NCBI GenBank assembly: GCA_039961675.1
Contig: JABRWC010000017.1
Location: 3,474-67,473, forward strand
From: JABRWC01 sp039961675
GTDB taxonomy: Bacteria; Planctomycetota; Phycisphaerae; UBA1845; Fen-1342
Reading direction: 5' to 3'
Length of the DNA stretch: 64,000 nucleotides
Notes under the pieces: model-generated
Database searches by the model: none
The model's input: the letters and a program-made list of their open reading frames with translations, nothing else
What the model was told of the DNA's origin: nothing
Translations under genes and position numbers: made by a program
Shown here: positions 15,848-24,750 of the stretch, in pieces
Layout: each line of letters begins with the position of its first letter
Numbering within the stretch: the first letter of the stretch is position 1

Positions 15848-15928
15848 GTGTGCTCCGCGGCAGACGCCGAGGATGGTATCACACGCGGCGATTCGTGACC
15901 GCGCGGCGGGAACGGGCCGCTGTGTCGC

Positions 15929-16810
15929 TCACGTGGCCGGGTGCCAGCCCGCGTCGGCCCAGAGCCGGCCGCTGACGCTGGCGTTGCGGATCATGAACAC
16001 GATCGCATCGGCGATCTCCTCGGGCTGAATGAGCCGGCCGAGCGTCGTGCGCGGCAGGATGTGCTCGCTGATGAGCGAGTCGCCCAGAGCACGGACCATC
16101 TGCGTGTCCGTGTAGCCGGGATGGATGATCGCGCTGCGGACGCCGTAGTAGATGCCCTCGACCGCCATCGTCGCCTGCGCGCCTTCGAGGCCCGCCTTGG
16201 CGGTGGCGTACGAAATCTGCCCGCGGTTGCCGGCGGACGATACCGAGCCGATCAGGATCACGGCGCCCTCGACGCGCTCCTGGGGGCTCCATTTCCTCAT
16301 GCCGCGGCGGTGACGGTCGCGCGCCACGCTGGCCACCGTCTCCAGCGCCCAGTAGATCGGGGCGGTCATGTCGATCTCGATCACGCGGCGGAAGTCGTCT
16401 TCCGGGTAGATTTCGGATTCGCCCGAGTCGCGATCGATCTTCACCGCAAGCCGGTCGCGCGTGATGCCGGCGGCCGGCACGCAAATGGACACGCAGCCGA
16501 AGCGACGGTCCAGCTCCGCGAACACCGAGCGGCGGAAGTCGCCGTCGGTCACGTCGCCCTGGAAGGGGACCATGACCGCGCGGCCCAGTCGAGCGTTGGC
16601 GTCGGTGCAGAACGCGAGCACTTCGGCGTCGCGATCGACGACGCCCACGGCGCGGATGCCGTCGCGCGCGAGGGCGATGCAAGTAGCTCGGCCAATGCCG
16701 CGGGCGCCGCCGGTGACGACGGCGACCTTGGCGCTCAGGTCGAGCCGGCGGTCCTGCCAGCCGGCGTTGCCGTTGGAGCCGTTGTCCTGCTCACCGTGTA
16801 TGTGCGACAT
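15929..16810 (-). CDS. SDR-family reductase, probably the PHA-pathway PhaB-like enzyme
   Basis: About 293 residues. The start at 16810 (MSHIHGEQDN) is preceded by GGAGGG; the longer frame upstream looks non-coding. Short-chain dehydrogenase features are VVTGGARGIGRA (nucleotide binding), GDVTD, PAAGIT, the catalytic ILIGSVSSAG and YATAKAG (Ser, Tyr-x-x-x-Lys), and HPGYTDT after the active site. Its place directly behind phaC suggests reduction of acetoacetyl-CoA (or another 3-ketoacyl-CoA) to the (R)-3-hydroxyacyl-CoA used by PHA synthase. FabG-like roles are possible. There is an insertion of about 20 residues around DRDSGESEIYPEDD compared with short FabG/PhaB proteins. Confidence 0.85.
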   Translation of the reverse strand: MSHIHGEQDNGSNGNAGWQDRRLDLSAKVAVVTGGARGIGRATCIALARDGIRAVGVVDRDAEVLAFCTDANARLGRAVMVPFQGDVTDGDFRRSVFAELDRRFGCVSICVPAAGITRDRLAVKIDRDSGESEIYPEDDFRRVIEIDMTAPIYWALETVASVARDRHRRGMRKWSPQERVEGAVILIGSVSSAGNRGQISYATAKAGLEGAQATMAVEGIYYGVRSAIIHPGYTDTQMVRALGDSLISEHILPRTTLGRLIQPEEIADAIVFMIRNASVSGRLWADAGWHPAT

Positions 16811-16877
16811 GCGTGCTTCCCTCCGTATTCTCCTGTGGGCGGCCGGCCGGCCCGCGGCTCGGACAGAAACCGCTCCC

Positions 16878-18002
16878 TCACGGTCGCGGGCCCGACGGCG
16901 CCGCATGCCGGCGCGTCTCGCTCCGCTCGCCCAGCCACTCGGCGACCTGCGGCCACAGTTCGCGATGCGCGCGGCTGCTGACGGCCAGCCCGATGTGCCC
17001 CGCGGGAAAGTTGATCGCGGTCCGATCGCGCGAGCCGACCGCGTCGTTGAACGGCAGGCTCTGGTTCGGATGAACCAGGTGATCGTGCTGGGCGATCAGG
17101 TTCAGGACCGGGCAGGTGATCCGCTTCAGGTCGACGCGCTCGTCGCCGAGTTCCAGACGTCCCTGGATGAGCCGGTTCTGCTGGAAGCAGTACTTGACGA
17201 ACTGGCGGAACGTCTCGCCCGCCACGGGGATGTTGTCGTTCAGCCAGGTTTCCATCGCGAAGAAGTCCTCAAGGAACTTCTCGTCTTCCATGTTCTGCCA
17301 AAAGCCGTACCACTTCTCGATGAAGTTCTGCACCGGCTTGAGCATCAAGAACGAGGTCTGGAGATACTGCGGCGGGACGTTGCCGTAGACCTCGATGAGC
17401 CGGTCGACGTCAAAGTACTTCTCGTCGGTCCACACGCTGAGCAGGCTGTCCCGGCCGGACCAGTCCACCGGCGCCGCGAGCAGGATCAGGTTCGCGACCT
17501 TCTCGGGCCGCAGCGCCGCGTACATGGCGCTCATCGAGCCGCCCATGCAGTAGCCCAGGACGCTGACTTTCTCGCAGCGGCAGCGGCGGCGGACCTGGTC
17601 GACGCAGTGGTCCATGTAGCGCAGCACGTAGTCTTCGAGCGAAAGGTGGCGGTCGCCGTCTGCGGGCTTGCCCCAGTCGATGTTGTACGTCTCGAAGCCC
17701 CGCTCGACGAAGTGGCTGACCACGCTCTTGCCGGGCCTAAGGTCAAGGATGTACGGCCGGTTCACCAGCGCGAACACGAACAAGAGCGGCGGCTGGTATC
17801 GCGGCGCGGCCTCGGCCTCGTAGCGCAACAGCCGCAGCGCCCCCTCGCGATACACCGGGCGCGTCGGCGTGCAGCCCACGCGCACGCGCTCGATCGCCTG
17901 CACCACGCGCGGCAAGGCCATCGCCTTGCCGACCATGCTAAGCCATTGGCTCGCCAGGACATCGGGCGTCGGAATCCAGCCCGCCTGAGACGGCGTGGAC
18001 AT
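16878..18002 (-). CDS. phaC: Class III poly(R)-hydroxyalkanoic acid synthase, PhaC subunit
   Basis: 374 residues, the size of class III (two-subunit) PhaC proteins and far shorter than class I/II. The modified lipase box GYCMGG places the nucleophile at Cys152, with Asp307 (AQHDHLV) and His336 (AGHIGLA) completing the triad. NIDWGKP, PVDW and KPVQNF also match the family. It polymerises (R)-3-hydroxyacyl-CoA into storage granules, working with a PhaE-type partner. The PhaE-like gene lies 33 bp upstream and a PhaB-like reductase downstream, all in one direction, so an operon is likely. Confidence 0.95.
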   Translation of the reverse strand: MSTPSQAGWIPTPDVLASQWLSMVGKAMALPRVVQAIERVRVGCTPTRPVYREGALRLLRYEAEAAPRYQPPLLFVFALVNRPYILDLRPGKSVVSHFVERGFETYNIDWGKPADGDRHLSLEDYVLRYMDHCVDQVRRRCRCEKVSVLGYCMGGSMSAMYAALRPEKVANLILLAAPVDWSGRDSLLSVWTDEKYFDVDRLIEVYGNVPPQYLQTSFLMLKPVQNFIEKWYGFWQNMEDEKFLEDFFAMETWLNDNIPVAGETFRQFVKYCFQQNRLIQGRLELGDERVDLKRITCPVLNLIAQHDHLVHPNQSLPFNDAVGSRDRTAINFPAGHIGLAVSSRAHRELWPQVAEWLGERSETRRHAAPSGPRP

Positions 18003-18035
18003 GCTCGCGGTTCCCTCAACCTGCCGCGCCGGCGG

Positions 18036-18509
18036 CTAGTTTTTCTTCGTCTTTCGTGCCGTGGACGCGGCCGAGGCAGACCGGCGTCTGCCGCCGCTGC
18101 GGGGCGCCGCCGGCCGCTCCAGCCGCTCGACGCGGCGATCCAGCGCGTCCAGACGATCCAGGATGCGCTCCTCGGCGTCGCGGACGAGCTGCGAGACGTG
18201 GTCCGCGTCGGCGCGCGTCGGCGCCTGCGCGGCGGACAGCCCCTTGCGGAGCGACTCGTTCATCATCTGCTGCACACCGAGCGCGTTGTCCATGGCCTGT
18301 TTCATGGCTTTGAGAAACGTCTCACTGCGCAGGAACTGCTCGGCCTGCTGCGCCATGGCGTCGAAGAACGCTTTGCGCATGCGCTCGAAGACCTCGGGCT
18401 GCGGCTGGGGCGCGGCGGCGCCGCCCGCGCCGAGCTTGCTCCACATCTCAGACCAGAACGCCGTGAACGGATCGCCGCCGGGGAAACCGAACCCTCCCGC
18501 AGTGCTCAT
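18036..18509 (-). CDS. PhaE-like PHA synthase subunit or granule protein
   Basis: 157 residues. The N-terminus is Gly-rich and aromatic (FGFPGGDPFTAFWSEMW), the middle is helical (RMRKAFFDAMAQQAEQFLRSETFLKAMKQ), and about residues 95-130 form a coiled coil (APTRADADHVSQLVRDAEERILDRLDALDRRVERLE) of the kind that ends PhaE subunits. The tail is Lys/Arg/Ser-rich (RRRSASAASTARKTKKN). Class III PhaC needs such a partner, and the gene sits immediately upstream of phaC. It is shorter than typical PhaE (about 350 residues), so a PhaR-subunit or phasin-like function is also possible. Confidence 0.75.
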   Translation of the reverse strand: MSTAGGFGFPGGDPFTAFWSEMWSKLGAGGAAAPQPQPEVFERMRKAFFDAMAQQAEQFLRSETFLKAMKQAMDNALGVQQMMNESLRKGLSAAQAPTRADADHVSQLVRDAEERILDRLDALDRRVERLERPAAPRSGGRRRSASAASTARKTKKN

Positions 18510-18703
18510 GCCCGCTCTCCTGCCGCGCCGCCGTGGGCCATGACGACCCGCGCGGGTCTGCTCCGGGTCGAAACGAGAATCGCGTCATGCTCCCTCCGGT
18601 GCGTCCGGAAAGCATAACGCGATCGTACGTCTCCCGGCGAAGATCGAACCGAGCGCCGGCTCGCCCTGGCGCTCGGCGTCTGCGTTCCGCCGACAGGCGG
18701 CGG

Positions 18704-19177
18704 CTACTTGCGGCCCTTGCCGGCCGGCTGCTTGCCGGACTTGACGCTGGTCTCAAAGCGCGGCATGGCTTCGGACAGGTCCTTCCAGGTCTCGACGCCG
18801 CTGTGACAGACGGCCTCGGCCGCGTCGCGCACCACGTCGGCGACGCTGCGCCAGTTCGCGAAGATGCGGTCGAACATCTCGGCCGGGTCGCTCGTCGGCG
18901 TGACATCCATCGCCTTGCGAGCCGCGTCCATGCCGCGCTGGACCTGGTCCTCGGACAGCTTCCGGAAGCGCTGCGCGTTCTTCGAGTTGAAGTCCGCGAA
19001 GCGCTCCTGCACCTTCTCCCACTCGCTGCGGAAGTTGTCGAGATTGGACTGCGCCAGCTCGCTCCAGAAGCGAACCGTCTCCTCCTGCACCTTCATGCCG
19101 GTGCGGACCGATTCCGTGAAGTTGTCGCTCATGCCCTTGAACGTGTCGCGAACGAAATCCTGCCCGGCAGTGGTCAT
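18704..19177 (-). CDS. Phasin-like PHA granule-associated protein
   Basis: 157 residues, predicted all-helical and amphipathic (FVRDTFKGMSDNFTESVRTGMKVQEETVRFWSELAQSNLDNF), with no signal peptide, followed by a basic tail (KSGKQPAGKGRK). This matches small phasins that coat PHA granules. It is the first gene of the minus-strand PHA cluster and is preceded by a consensus promoter overlapped by TGCA elements. Phasins are the classic target of PhaR repression, and a PhaR-type gene is divergently placed 228 bp away. Confidence 0.8.
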   Translation of the reverse strand: MTTAGQDFVRDTFKGMSDNFTESVRTGMKVQEETVRFWSELAQSNLDNFRSEWEKVQERFADFNSKNAQRFRKLSEDQVQRGMDAARKAMDVTPTSDPAEMFDRIFANWRSVADVVRDAAEAVCHSGVETWKDLSEAMPRFETSVKSGKQPAGKGRK

Positions 19178-19227
19178 GCGATTGCTCCAGAAAACGGGTT
19201 GCGTCCCAAGGTCTCGCTGTCAGCGAC

Positions 19228-19276
19228 ATTATGCAGGCGATTTGCACGTGTGTCAAGCGAATTTTGTGCAATTGCA
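19228..19276 (-). promoter_or_regulatory. Phasin promoter with TGCA operator-like repeats
   Basis: Read on the minus strand: TTGACA (19256-19251), 17 bases, CATAAT (19233-19228), an almost perfect sigma-70 promoter 50 bases before the phasin ATG. TGCA occurs at 19232-19235 (overlapping the -10), 19243-19246 (in the spacer), 19267-19270 and 19273-19276. The last two form the perfect palindrome TGCAATTGCA upstream of the -35. PhaR-family repressors are known to bind TGC/GCA-containing elements near phasin genes. The rest of the gap (19277-19405) is AT-rich, with TATAAT at 19317-19322 on the plus strand, a possible -10 for the phaR-like gene with no clear -35. Confidence 0.65.
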
Positions 19277-19405
19277 TTACATTTGGATTTCAGTCGTAAG
19301 TCATTCATATACAGTATATAATGAACACATGTGCCGTGAATCAGACTCGTTTTTAACGCACGCAAGCGCGGCGCAATTAACGCATGTGCTTCGTGGAGGC
19401 GAACC

Positions 19406-20035
19406 GTGGCCGCTGCCCCCCCCGACCCGACCGAACTGCAAATCCGCAAATACCCCAATCGCCGCTTCTACGACGCGACGCGAAGCCGCCATGTGACGAT
19501 GGCCGACCTCTACGACCTGGTCGCGGCCGGACGACGGCTGCATGTGATCGACTCCGCGACCGGCGCTGACATCACCAACGTCGTCCTGATGCAGATGATC
19601 CTCGAACGCGATGCGGACAAACTGGCGGTCTTCCCCCCAGAAATCCTGCACCAGGTCATCCGCACGCGCCAGCAGTTCCTCGGCGCCGTGTTCGAAGACT
19701 TCTTCCGCCAGACCGCCCAGGCGCAGCGCGCCGCGCAGGACCAGTGGACGCGCTTCGTCCAGGGCATGCAGGGCGCGATGACCAACGCCGGCAATCCGGC
19801 CGAGTGGACGCGCGCCATGGCCGAAGCGCTGGGCGGCGCAGGCGTACGCGGCGCCGCCGATTCACGAGCGCCGGATTCGCCCGCTTCGACGCACGCTCCC
19901 GCTGCGCCCGATGAGCAGACGCCGCGGGCGGGCGATGACGTGGCGGAGCTGCGGGCGCAGGTCGCCGAGCTATCGCGACGGCTGGAGCAGTTGTCGCCCC
20001 GGCGCTCGCGCAAGGGGCGTCGACGCCGCGCTTGA
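19406..20035 (+). CDS. phaR: PHA synthesis repressor, PhaR type
   Basis: 209 residues starting at GTG 19406, seven bases after GGAGG. Residues about 12-75 (IRKYPNRRFYDATRSRHVTMADLYDLV...VIDSATGADITNVVLMQMI) match the PHB/PHA accumulation regulator DNA-binding domain. Residues 80-110 (FPPEILHQVIRTRQQFLGAVFEDFF) match the second, PHB-sensing domain. A Pro/Ala linker leads to a coiled coil (DDVAELRAQVAELSRRLEQL) and a basic tail. In other bacteria PhaR binds both PHB and DNA, repressing phasin and its own gene until granules form. The divergent phasin gene and the TGCA elements between them fit this role here. Confidence 0.92.
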   Translation: MAAAPPDPTELQIRKYPNRRFYDATRSRHVTMADLYDLVAAGRRLHVIDSATGADITNVVLMQMILERDADKLAVFPPEILHQVIRTRQQFLGAVFEDFFRQTAQAQRAAQDQWTRFVQGMQGAMTNAGNPAEWTRAMAEALGGAGVRGAADSRAPDSPASTHAPAAPDEQTPRAGDDVAELRAQVAELSRRLEQLSPRRSRKGRRRRA

Positions 20036-20200
20036 CGGGACTTTGCAGCGGGCGGCCAACGGTGGAGCAGGCGACGGCGAAATCGACATGCCCCGCTTGC
20101 GTACGCGCGCGGCCCCGGATCAGAACCCCGCACGGAAGCGCGGGGCCGATTCGCGGCCAGGACGTCCGCGCCCCTCCGCTTCGCGTGAAGCCCAGGTAGA

Positions 20201-21775
20201 TCAGTGATGCGGGTGCAGCGGCTGGTACGTGATCCCCGTGTCGCGGCCGGCCATGACCACGAAGGGCTCGGACTCGTGCAGCCAGAACGCCCCGATCGGC
20301 GTGCCGAACGGCGCCAGTTCGCTCGGCAGCTTCTCCACCTCGCCGGCGCGGTTGCACACGAACCAGCGTCCGTCGCTGGCGTGCAGCAGGCTGACGACGT
20401 TCCCCTCCGGGCTGAGCTCCACAAGCGCCCGGCTGAACGCCACGTCCTTGGGAGGCACGATCTCGACGGCGGGCTGTTCGCCGCACTTCCCGTCGCCGGC
20501 GATACGCCAGGCGTGCAGCCAGTACTCGGCCCGCCCGGACACGGGACGCGCGAGCATCGCGGCGCCGAAGAGCGTGTCGTTGTCGTTCAGCGTCGCGCCG
20601 GCGCCGAGCACGTCGCCCAGCCAGCGCGCGACCGCCTGCGGCGCCGCCCCGCCGCCGGGCGAACCGTCCCAGGTGAGAAACGAGAGCGCGCATTCGTTGC
20701 CGCTGCGCTCGATGAGCGCGAAGCGCCGCTCGCCGCCGCTGAGCGCCGCCGCCCGCCCCCAGCGCAGCTCGCCGTTGCCGAGCGCGAAGTCCGGCCCGCG
20801 ACTGAGGCTGCCGTCCGGCTCGAACGTGCGAATGCTGAGCCGGCCGCGGCCGGCGTCGGCGGTCCACAGCGCGACCTCCCCGCGCCCCGGCTTCGAGCCG
20901 TCGTTGCCCGTCAGGTCCAGCAGCACGGGCGGCACGATCCGCGCTCGCGTCAGCCCGGGGTTCTGCGGCGAGGTGGTGAGCTGCACCTGCCCGTTGCCCA
21001 CGTACAATCCGCAGAGATCGTCCACGGTCTGCCAGACGACCCATTGCTTCGGGTAGGGCAGGCGGTTCGGCGAGACGGAGATCACGGGCTGGGCCGCGTA
21101 GCTCAACTCGGTCAGACGATTGGAGTAGGGCGTGATCGGATGTCCGTGCTGGTCGAACGAGCCGCACGTCAAGACCAGCACCGAGCCGCCGCCCGCGGCG
21201 TGCGACCAGGCGCAGTAGCGGTACGTGTTGTGCCCGCTGTGTCCGCCGACGATTTCGGCCGAGCGCAGGCTGAGCGGATCGATCGTCACGCGGACCGGAT
21301 CGGACATCGCCCGGCCGCCGTCGAACTCGAACGCGGCCGTCAGCTCGTAGTCGCCTGGGCCGTCAAAGAGCGCGCGACGCGAGAGCAGCGCCTCGACGCG
21401 CGTGCTCTGTCGCGGGCCGAGCGTGATGTTGATCTCCGGCATGACGGGCATGAACTCGCTGATGCCCCGCGCGGCGACGTCGAACGGGCCGAACGCCGTC
21501 TCCTTGCCGCTCTTGCGGTCCTTCACGCGCAGCTCGGGCCAGCGTTTGTTCTGATTCGGGTCGGGGATTTTCAGCGGGCTGGCGGCGGTGTTCGTGAGTA
21601 CGTACGTCAGCGCGGCGTCCTCGCCGACAACGATCTGCTGCCGGGCGAGGTGCAGTTCCAGTTTCAGGCTCATGGCGTGTCTCTCATCGCCGGGCGGGGC
21701 CGACTGTCCGCTGGTGCAGCCGACCAGCGCCCCGAACAGCACGGTCAGGATCAGCCGCGCGCGGCGCGGATGCAT
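20201..21775 (-). CDS. Lipoprotein of unknown function
   Basis: About 524 residues. MHPRRARLILTVLFGALVGC ends in a lipobox, predicting a lipid-anchored Cys at residue 20. The frame also opens at 21802, where ATG overlaps the upstream stop as ATGA; I prefer 21775 because it gives a compact lipoprotein signal and AAAGGA lies about 9 bases upstream. Residues 35-190 look like an immunoglobulin-type beta domain (LELHLARQQIVVGEDAALTYVLTNTAASPLKIPDPN). The remainder has repeated W/D-rich strands that could form a propeller. It ends the three-gene operon with the OmpA/metzincin protein. Confidence 0.7.
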   Translation of the reverse strand: MHPRRARLILTVLFGALVGCTSGQSAPPGDERHAMSLKLELHLARQQIVVGEDAALTYVLTNTAASPLKIPDPNQNKRWPELRVKDRKSGKETAFGPFDVAARGISEFMPVMPEINITLGPRQSTRVEALLSRRALFDGPGDYELTAAFEFDGGRAMSDPVRVTIDPLSLRSAEIVGGHSGHNTYRYCAWSHAAGGGSVLVLTCGSFDQHGHPITPYSNRLTELSYAAQPVISVSPNRLPYPKQWVVWQTVDDLCGLYVGNGQVQLTTSPQNPGLTRARIVPPVLLDLTGNDGSKPGRGEVALWTADAGRGRLSIRTFEPDGSLSRGPDFALGNGELRWGRAAALSGGERRFALIERSGNECALSFLTWDGSPGGGAAPQAVARWLGDVLGAGATLNDNDTLFGAAMLARPVSGRAEYWLHAWRIAGDGKCGEQPAVEIVPPKDVAFSRALVELSPEGNVVSLLHASDGRWFVCNRAGEVEKLPSELAPFGTPIGAFWLHESEPFVVMAGRDTGITYQPLHPHH

Positions 21776-21798
21776 CCGATCGGTCCTTTCTGCGCGCG

Positions 21799-24735
21799 TC
21801 ATGGGCCGGGCGGGTTCGGCGGCATGCCGTGCGTATCCCAGCCGGCCAGCAGCAGGAGGCACCGGCCGCAGAAATCAGCCTGTCCGCCGGGACGCCGGCT
21901 CATGTACCCCATGACGCACAGGTCGTGGTAGTCGTGCTCGTCGAAGCCGCCGCCGGTGGAACCGCCCGGTCCGGTGTTGACCTGGGCCGCATCGGTGTAT
22001 TGGTGCGGGCCATACATCGTGTGCCCGGTCTCGTGCAGCGCGTTGCTGTTGTGGTCGTAGGGGAACCCGGCGTTGCTGTACGTACCGTTGCCGAACGTGA
22101 CGTAGCAGCCGCGGCGCATGCCGCCCCATCCGCTGCGCAGCCAGTTTCCGCCGCTGGGGTGCCCCAGCAGCGCGAAGCCCTGCTGGGCCTCGACCGAGGT
22201 CATCACCGGGGCCTGGACGATGCTCAACCCGCTGATCGCGTTGTGCGTGAAGAACTCCATGATCTCGGCGGACATCGCGTGCATGATCGCCGCCAGGTCC
22301 GTGAGGAAGTTCGCGTTTCCCGTCGCCGCCGGCCAGCCGCCGGGCGGCGGCGGACCCTTGGGCGCGGCGTCGTACTGCGCCGCGGTCAGGAACTGGATCA
22401 GCCCGGAACTGCTGTTGTTCGTGCCGGGTGAGACCGGGCTGTTCTCGGCAATGAGCACGTTCAGGTTGTAGCGCTGGCTGAGCGTCGGGTTGATGCGCCC
22501 CTTGGCAAAGCGAATGGCTTGCAGCCAGTCAGCCTGCGAAATGTTCTGCGGCGACTGCGCCAGACTCTCGACCTCGACGTCGAGCCAGGCTTTCGCGTAC
22601 TCGTCGGCAATGAAGCCGCCGGTGTCGAAGTTGTTCAGCGCACCGCCGCACAGCGCAAACTCGGCCGCGTGGTTGGGGTTCACGCCCGCGCCGGGATAGT
22701 CCCAGCGCATGTACTTGCTGAGGCGGAAGACCCGCCACACCACCATCGTGCCGGTCTCTTCCTTGACCGCGAAAGGCTCGCTGCCGTTGGACGGCTGATC
22801 GTCGCCGGCTTCGGAGATCGGGTCCAGGAAGGCGCGAATCTTGTAGCGGTCGCCGCAGGTCCGCGCCGGCATCAGGATTACGCACGCCTTGCCTTCGTCG
22901 TTCGTCGTGGCCATCACGGCGTTCGCGTGTGAGCTGGCGGACGCGGGGACGAGGTTCAGCGCGTCGTGGAAGCCCGCGCGTGGCCCGGTCATCAACACGT
23001 TCTGCGCGCGGTTCGCGCCCGCGACCGCGCCGCCGCGCTTCCCGCCCACGCTGCGGTGCGCGTTGTCCACCTGCGGATCGTTCGCCACGGCGGGGTTGCG
23101 GTTGCGCTCGTCGTCTATGTACTTCTTCGGGTGGCCGGTCATGTTGAACGTGAACGGCGTGGGCGGGGTGGTCGTGGTCGAGTTGTTCTGGCTGTTGGTC
23201 ACCGGCGCGGTGCGCAGCGGCGGTTGCCCGGCGAACGAGCCGGACGGCGCGTCGTCCGGCGGAATCAGTTGGAAATGGACCTTGTGACCGGCGGCCGCCG
23301 GCCCCCAGGTCTCACCGTCGCGTTCCTCGACGATCGCGACGATCGGCAGCAGGCCCAGCGCGTCGTTGGCGTTCCACGCGGCGGTCTCCGCCTGAAACTT
23401 GCGGTGCGGCGTACCGGCGGGCGTCGCAGGGTTGCCGAAGAAACCGCCGGCCAGGTCGGCGTTCGTCACCGCCCAGACGCCCGGCAGTCGAATGCGGGTG
23501 AGCTCATCCTTGCCCGGAAGCTGTCCATCGGCCAGGATCACGTTGCGAACGCGGGTCTTGAGCTCCTCGACAGCGGCGGCATCGTCCGCAATCCCCGTAA
23601 CCGTCTTGAAATGGTCCCAGGCGTGCTGCGCGATCGTGCCGATGTTCGCGCTGTTGAGCGGCTCGTACAGGAAGCCGATCGCCTGAAGCCGCTTGCGCAC
23701 GCCGTCGTCGGTGTGCGTGGCCGCGGCCACGTCGGGGAAAATCTTGTCGATCTCGCCGTATTCCAGCCGAATGCGCAGCCGCCGGCCCACCTCGTGCGGA
23801 TTGCACGGCAGCGGGTCGAAGCGAAAGATGCGGTTGGGCCCGTAGAGCTGGCATTTCGCGGGGTCGCACGTGGCGCCGATCGGGTGGCACTCCAACTCCG
23901 GCACTTCCGGCGGATCGAAGAACAGCACGTGGACCCGGCGGTCGATCTGGCTGCGCTGGTTCTCGACCAGGTCGGGCGTAATCGGCCAGTTCTCGCCGCA
24001 GCCGACCGTGTGCCGGGCGGAATCGAGAAACTTGATGCGGCCGCGCGCGGCGGCGAGCCCCGCGTCGTCGGTCTGCATGATTTGCTTCAGGCCTGCCATG
24101 TACATGTCGAAGAACGCGCCCCAGGTCTGCTTGCCGAGCACGCCGTCAACCGCGATGTTCTGGTTGAACGCCGCGTTGTACTGCTCTTGGAACTTGCGCA
24201 ATGCGGTCTGCGTCTGCGCGTTCCAGACGTTGTTCTTCGGGCCGGGGTCGGTGTCCCAACCGAAAAAGCCCTTGATCCAGATGAGAATCTGCTGCACGTC
24301 CTCGGTCTTGTGCTTCGCGTCGCAAATGTCCACCCACTCGGGCTTCTCGCCCATCAGCACGTGATGCACGTTCTTGGAGCGGTAGTCCGAAAGTCCGAGG
24401 TTGTAGTCCGGTGAACCGCTCCGGTCAGTGTGGCCGGCGATCAGGATCACGTTCGACGGCATGTTCTCCGCATGCAGATAGCAGGCGTGGATCGCGTCGA
24501 GGCCGGCGACGTGGTTTGCGTCCGCGGGATCGACGTTCGGATCGCATGCGCCATAGTCCGGCAACATCACCGCACTGTCCCAGTGGAAGTGCACGTCCTC
24601 CACTTCCAGGATGTACGCGTGGTTCAGCAGCAGCCGAAACTTGTGCTGCTCGTTCGTCGGCCGGCCGAACTTGCGGTCGCGGTCGCGAACCGTGATGTCC
24701 TGAACCGGTCGTTGCGTCTGGGGCGGCGATGACAT
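21799..24735 (-). CDS. OmpA-like / peptidoglycan-binding / metzincin-like metalloprotease multidomain protein
   Basis: 978 residues without an obvious signal peptide. In order: an OmpA-type peptidoglycan-associating domain (about 45-135; VHFHWDSAVML, ILIAGHTDRSGSPDYNLGLSDYRSKNV); a peptidoglycan-binding-1-like motif (about 165-215; TQTALRKFQEQYN, DGVLGKQTWGAF); a long middle with polar linkers; and a C-terminal zinc protease motif HETGHTMYGPH (901-911) that supplies HExxH plus a third His, followed by a Met-turn-like LCVMGYM near 940. That fits the metzincin layout, with the Gly one place off consensus. Proteins beginning with this OmpA plus peptidoglycan-binding pair often occur beside type VI or phage-tail-like secretion genes, but none is visible here. 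It may be a secreted or surface peptidase. The upstream 186-residue gene is 15 bp away. Confidence 0.75.
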   Translation of the reverse strand: MSSPPQTQRPVQDITVRDRDRKFGRPTNEQHKFRLLLNHAYILEVEDVHFHWDSAVMLPDYGACDPNVDPADANHVAGLDAIHACYLHAENMPSNVILIAGHTDRSGSPDYNLGLSDYRSKNVHHVLMGEKPEWVDICDAKHKTEDVQQILIWIKGFFGWDTDPGPKNNVWNAQTQTALRKFQEQYNAAFNQNIAVDGVLGKQTWGAFFDMYMAGLKQIMQTDDAGLAAARGRIKFLDSARHTVGCGENWPITPDLVENQRSQIDRRVHVLFFDPPEVPELECHPIGATCDPAKCQLYGPNRIFRFDPLPCNPHEVGRRLRIRLEYGEIDKIFPDVAAATHTDDGVRKRLQAIGFLYEPLNSANIGTIAQHAWDHFKTVTGIADDAAAVEELKTRVRNVILADGQLPGKDELTRIRLPGVWAVTNADLAGGFFGNPATPAGTPHRKFQAETAAWNANDALGLLPIVAIVEERDGETWGPAAAGHKVHFQLIPPDDAPSGSFAGQPPLRTAPVTNSQNNSTTTTPPTPFTFNMTGHPKKYIDDERNRNPAVANDPQVDNAHRSVGGKRGGAVAGANRAQNVLMTGPRAGFHDALNLVPASASSHANAVMATTNDEGKACVILMPARTCGDRYKIRAFLDPISEAGDDQPSNGSEPFAVKEETGTMVVWRVFRLSKYMRWDYPGAGVNPNHAAEFALCGGALNNFDTGGFIADEYAKAWLDVEVESLAQSPQNISQADWLQAIRFAKGRINPTLSQRYNLNVLIAENSPVSPGTNNSSSGLIQFLTAAQYDAAPKGPPPPGGWPAATGNANFLTDLAAIMHAMSAEIMEFFTHNAISGLSIVQAPVMTSVEAQQGFALLGHPSGGNWLRSGWGGMRRGCYVTFGNGTYSNAGFPYDHNSNALHETGHTMYGPHQYTDAAQVNTGPGGSTGGGFDEHDYHDLCVMGYMSRRPGGQADFCGRCLLLLAGWDTHGMPPNPPGP

Positions 24736-24750
24736 GGCGCGGCTTTCACC

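Noticed and set aside
16461..18617. 718-residue plus-strand frame opposite phaC and the reductase
   Set aside because: Antisense shadow; the minus strand encodes intact PhaC and SDR active sites.
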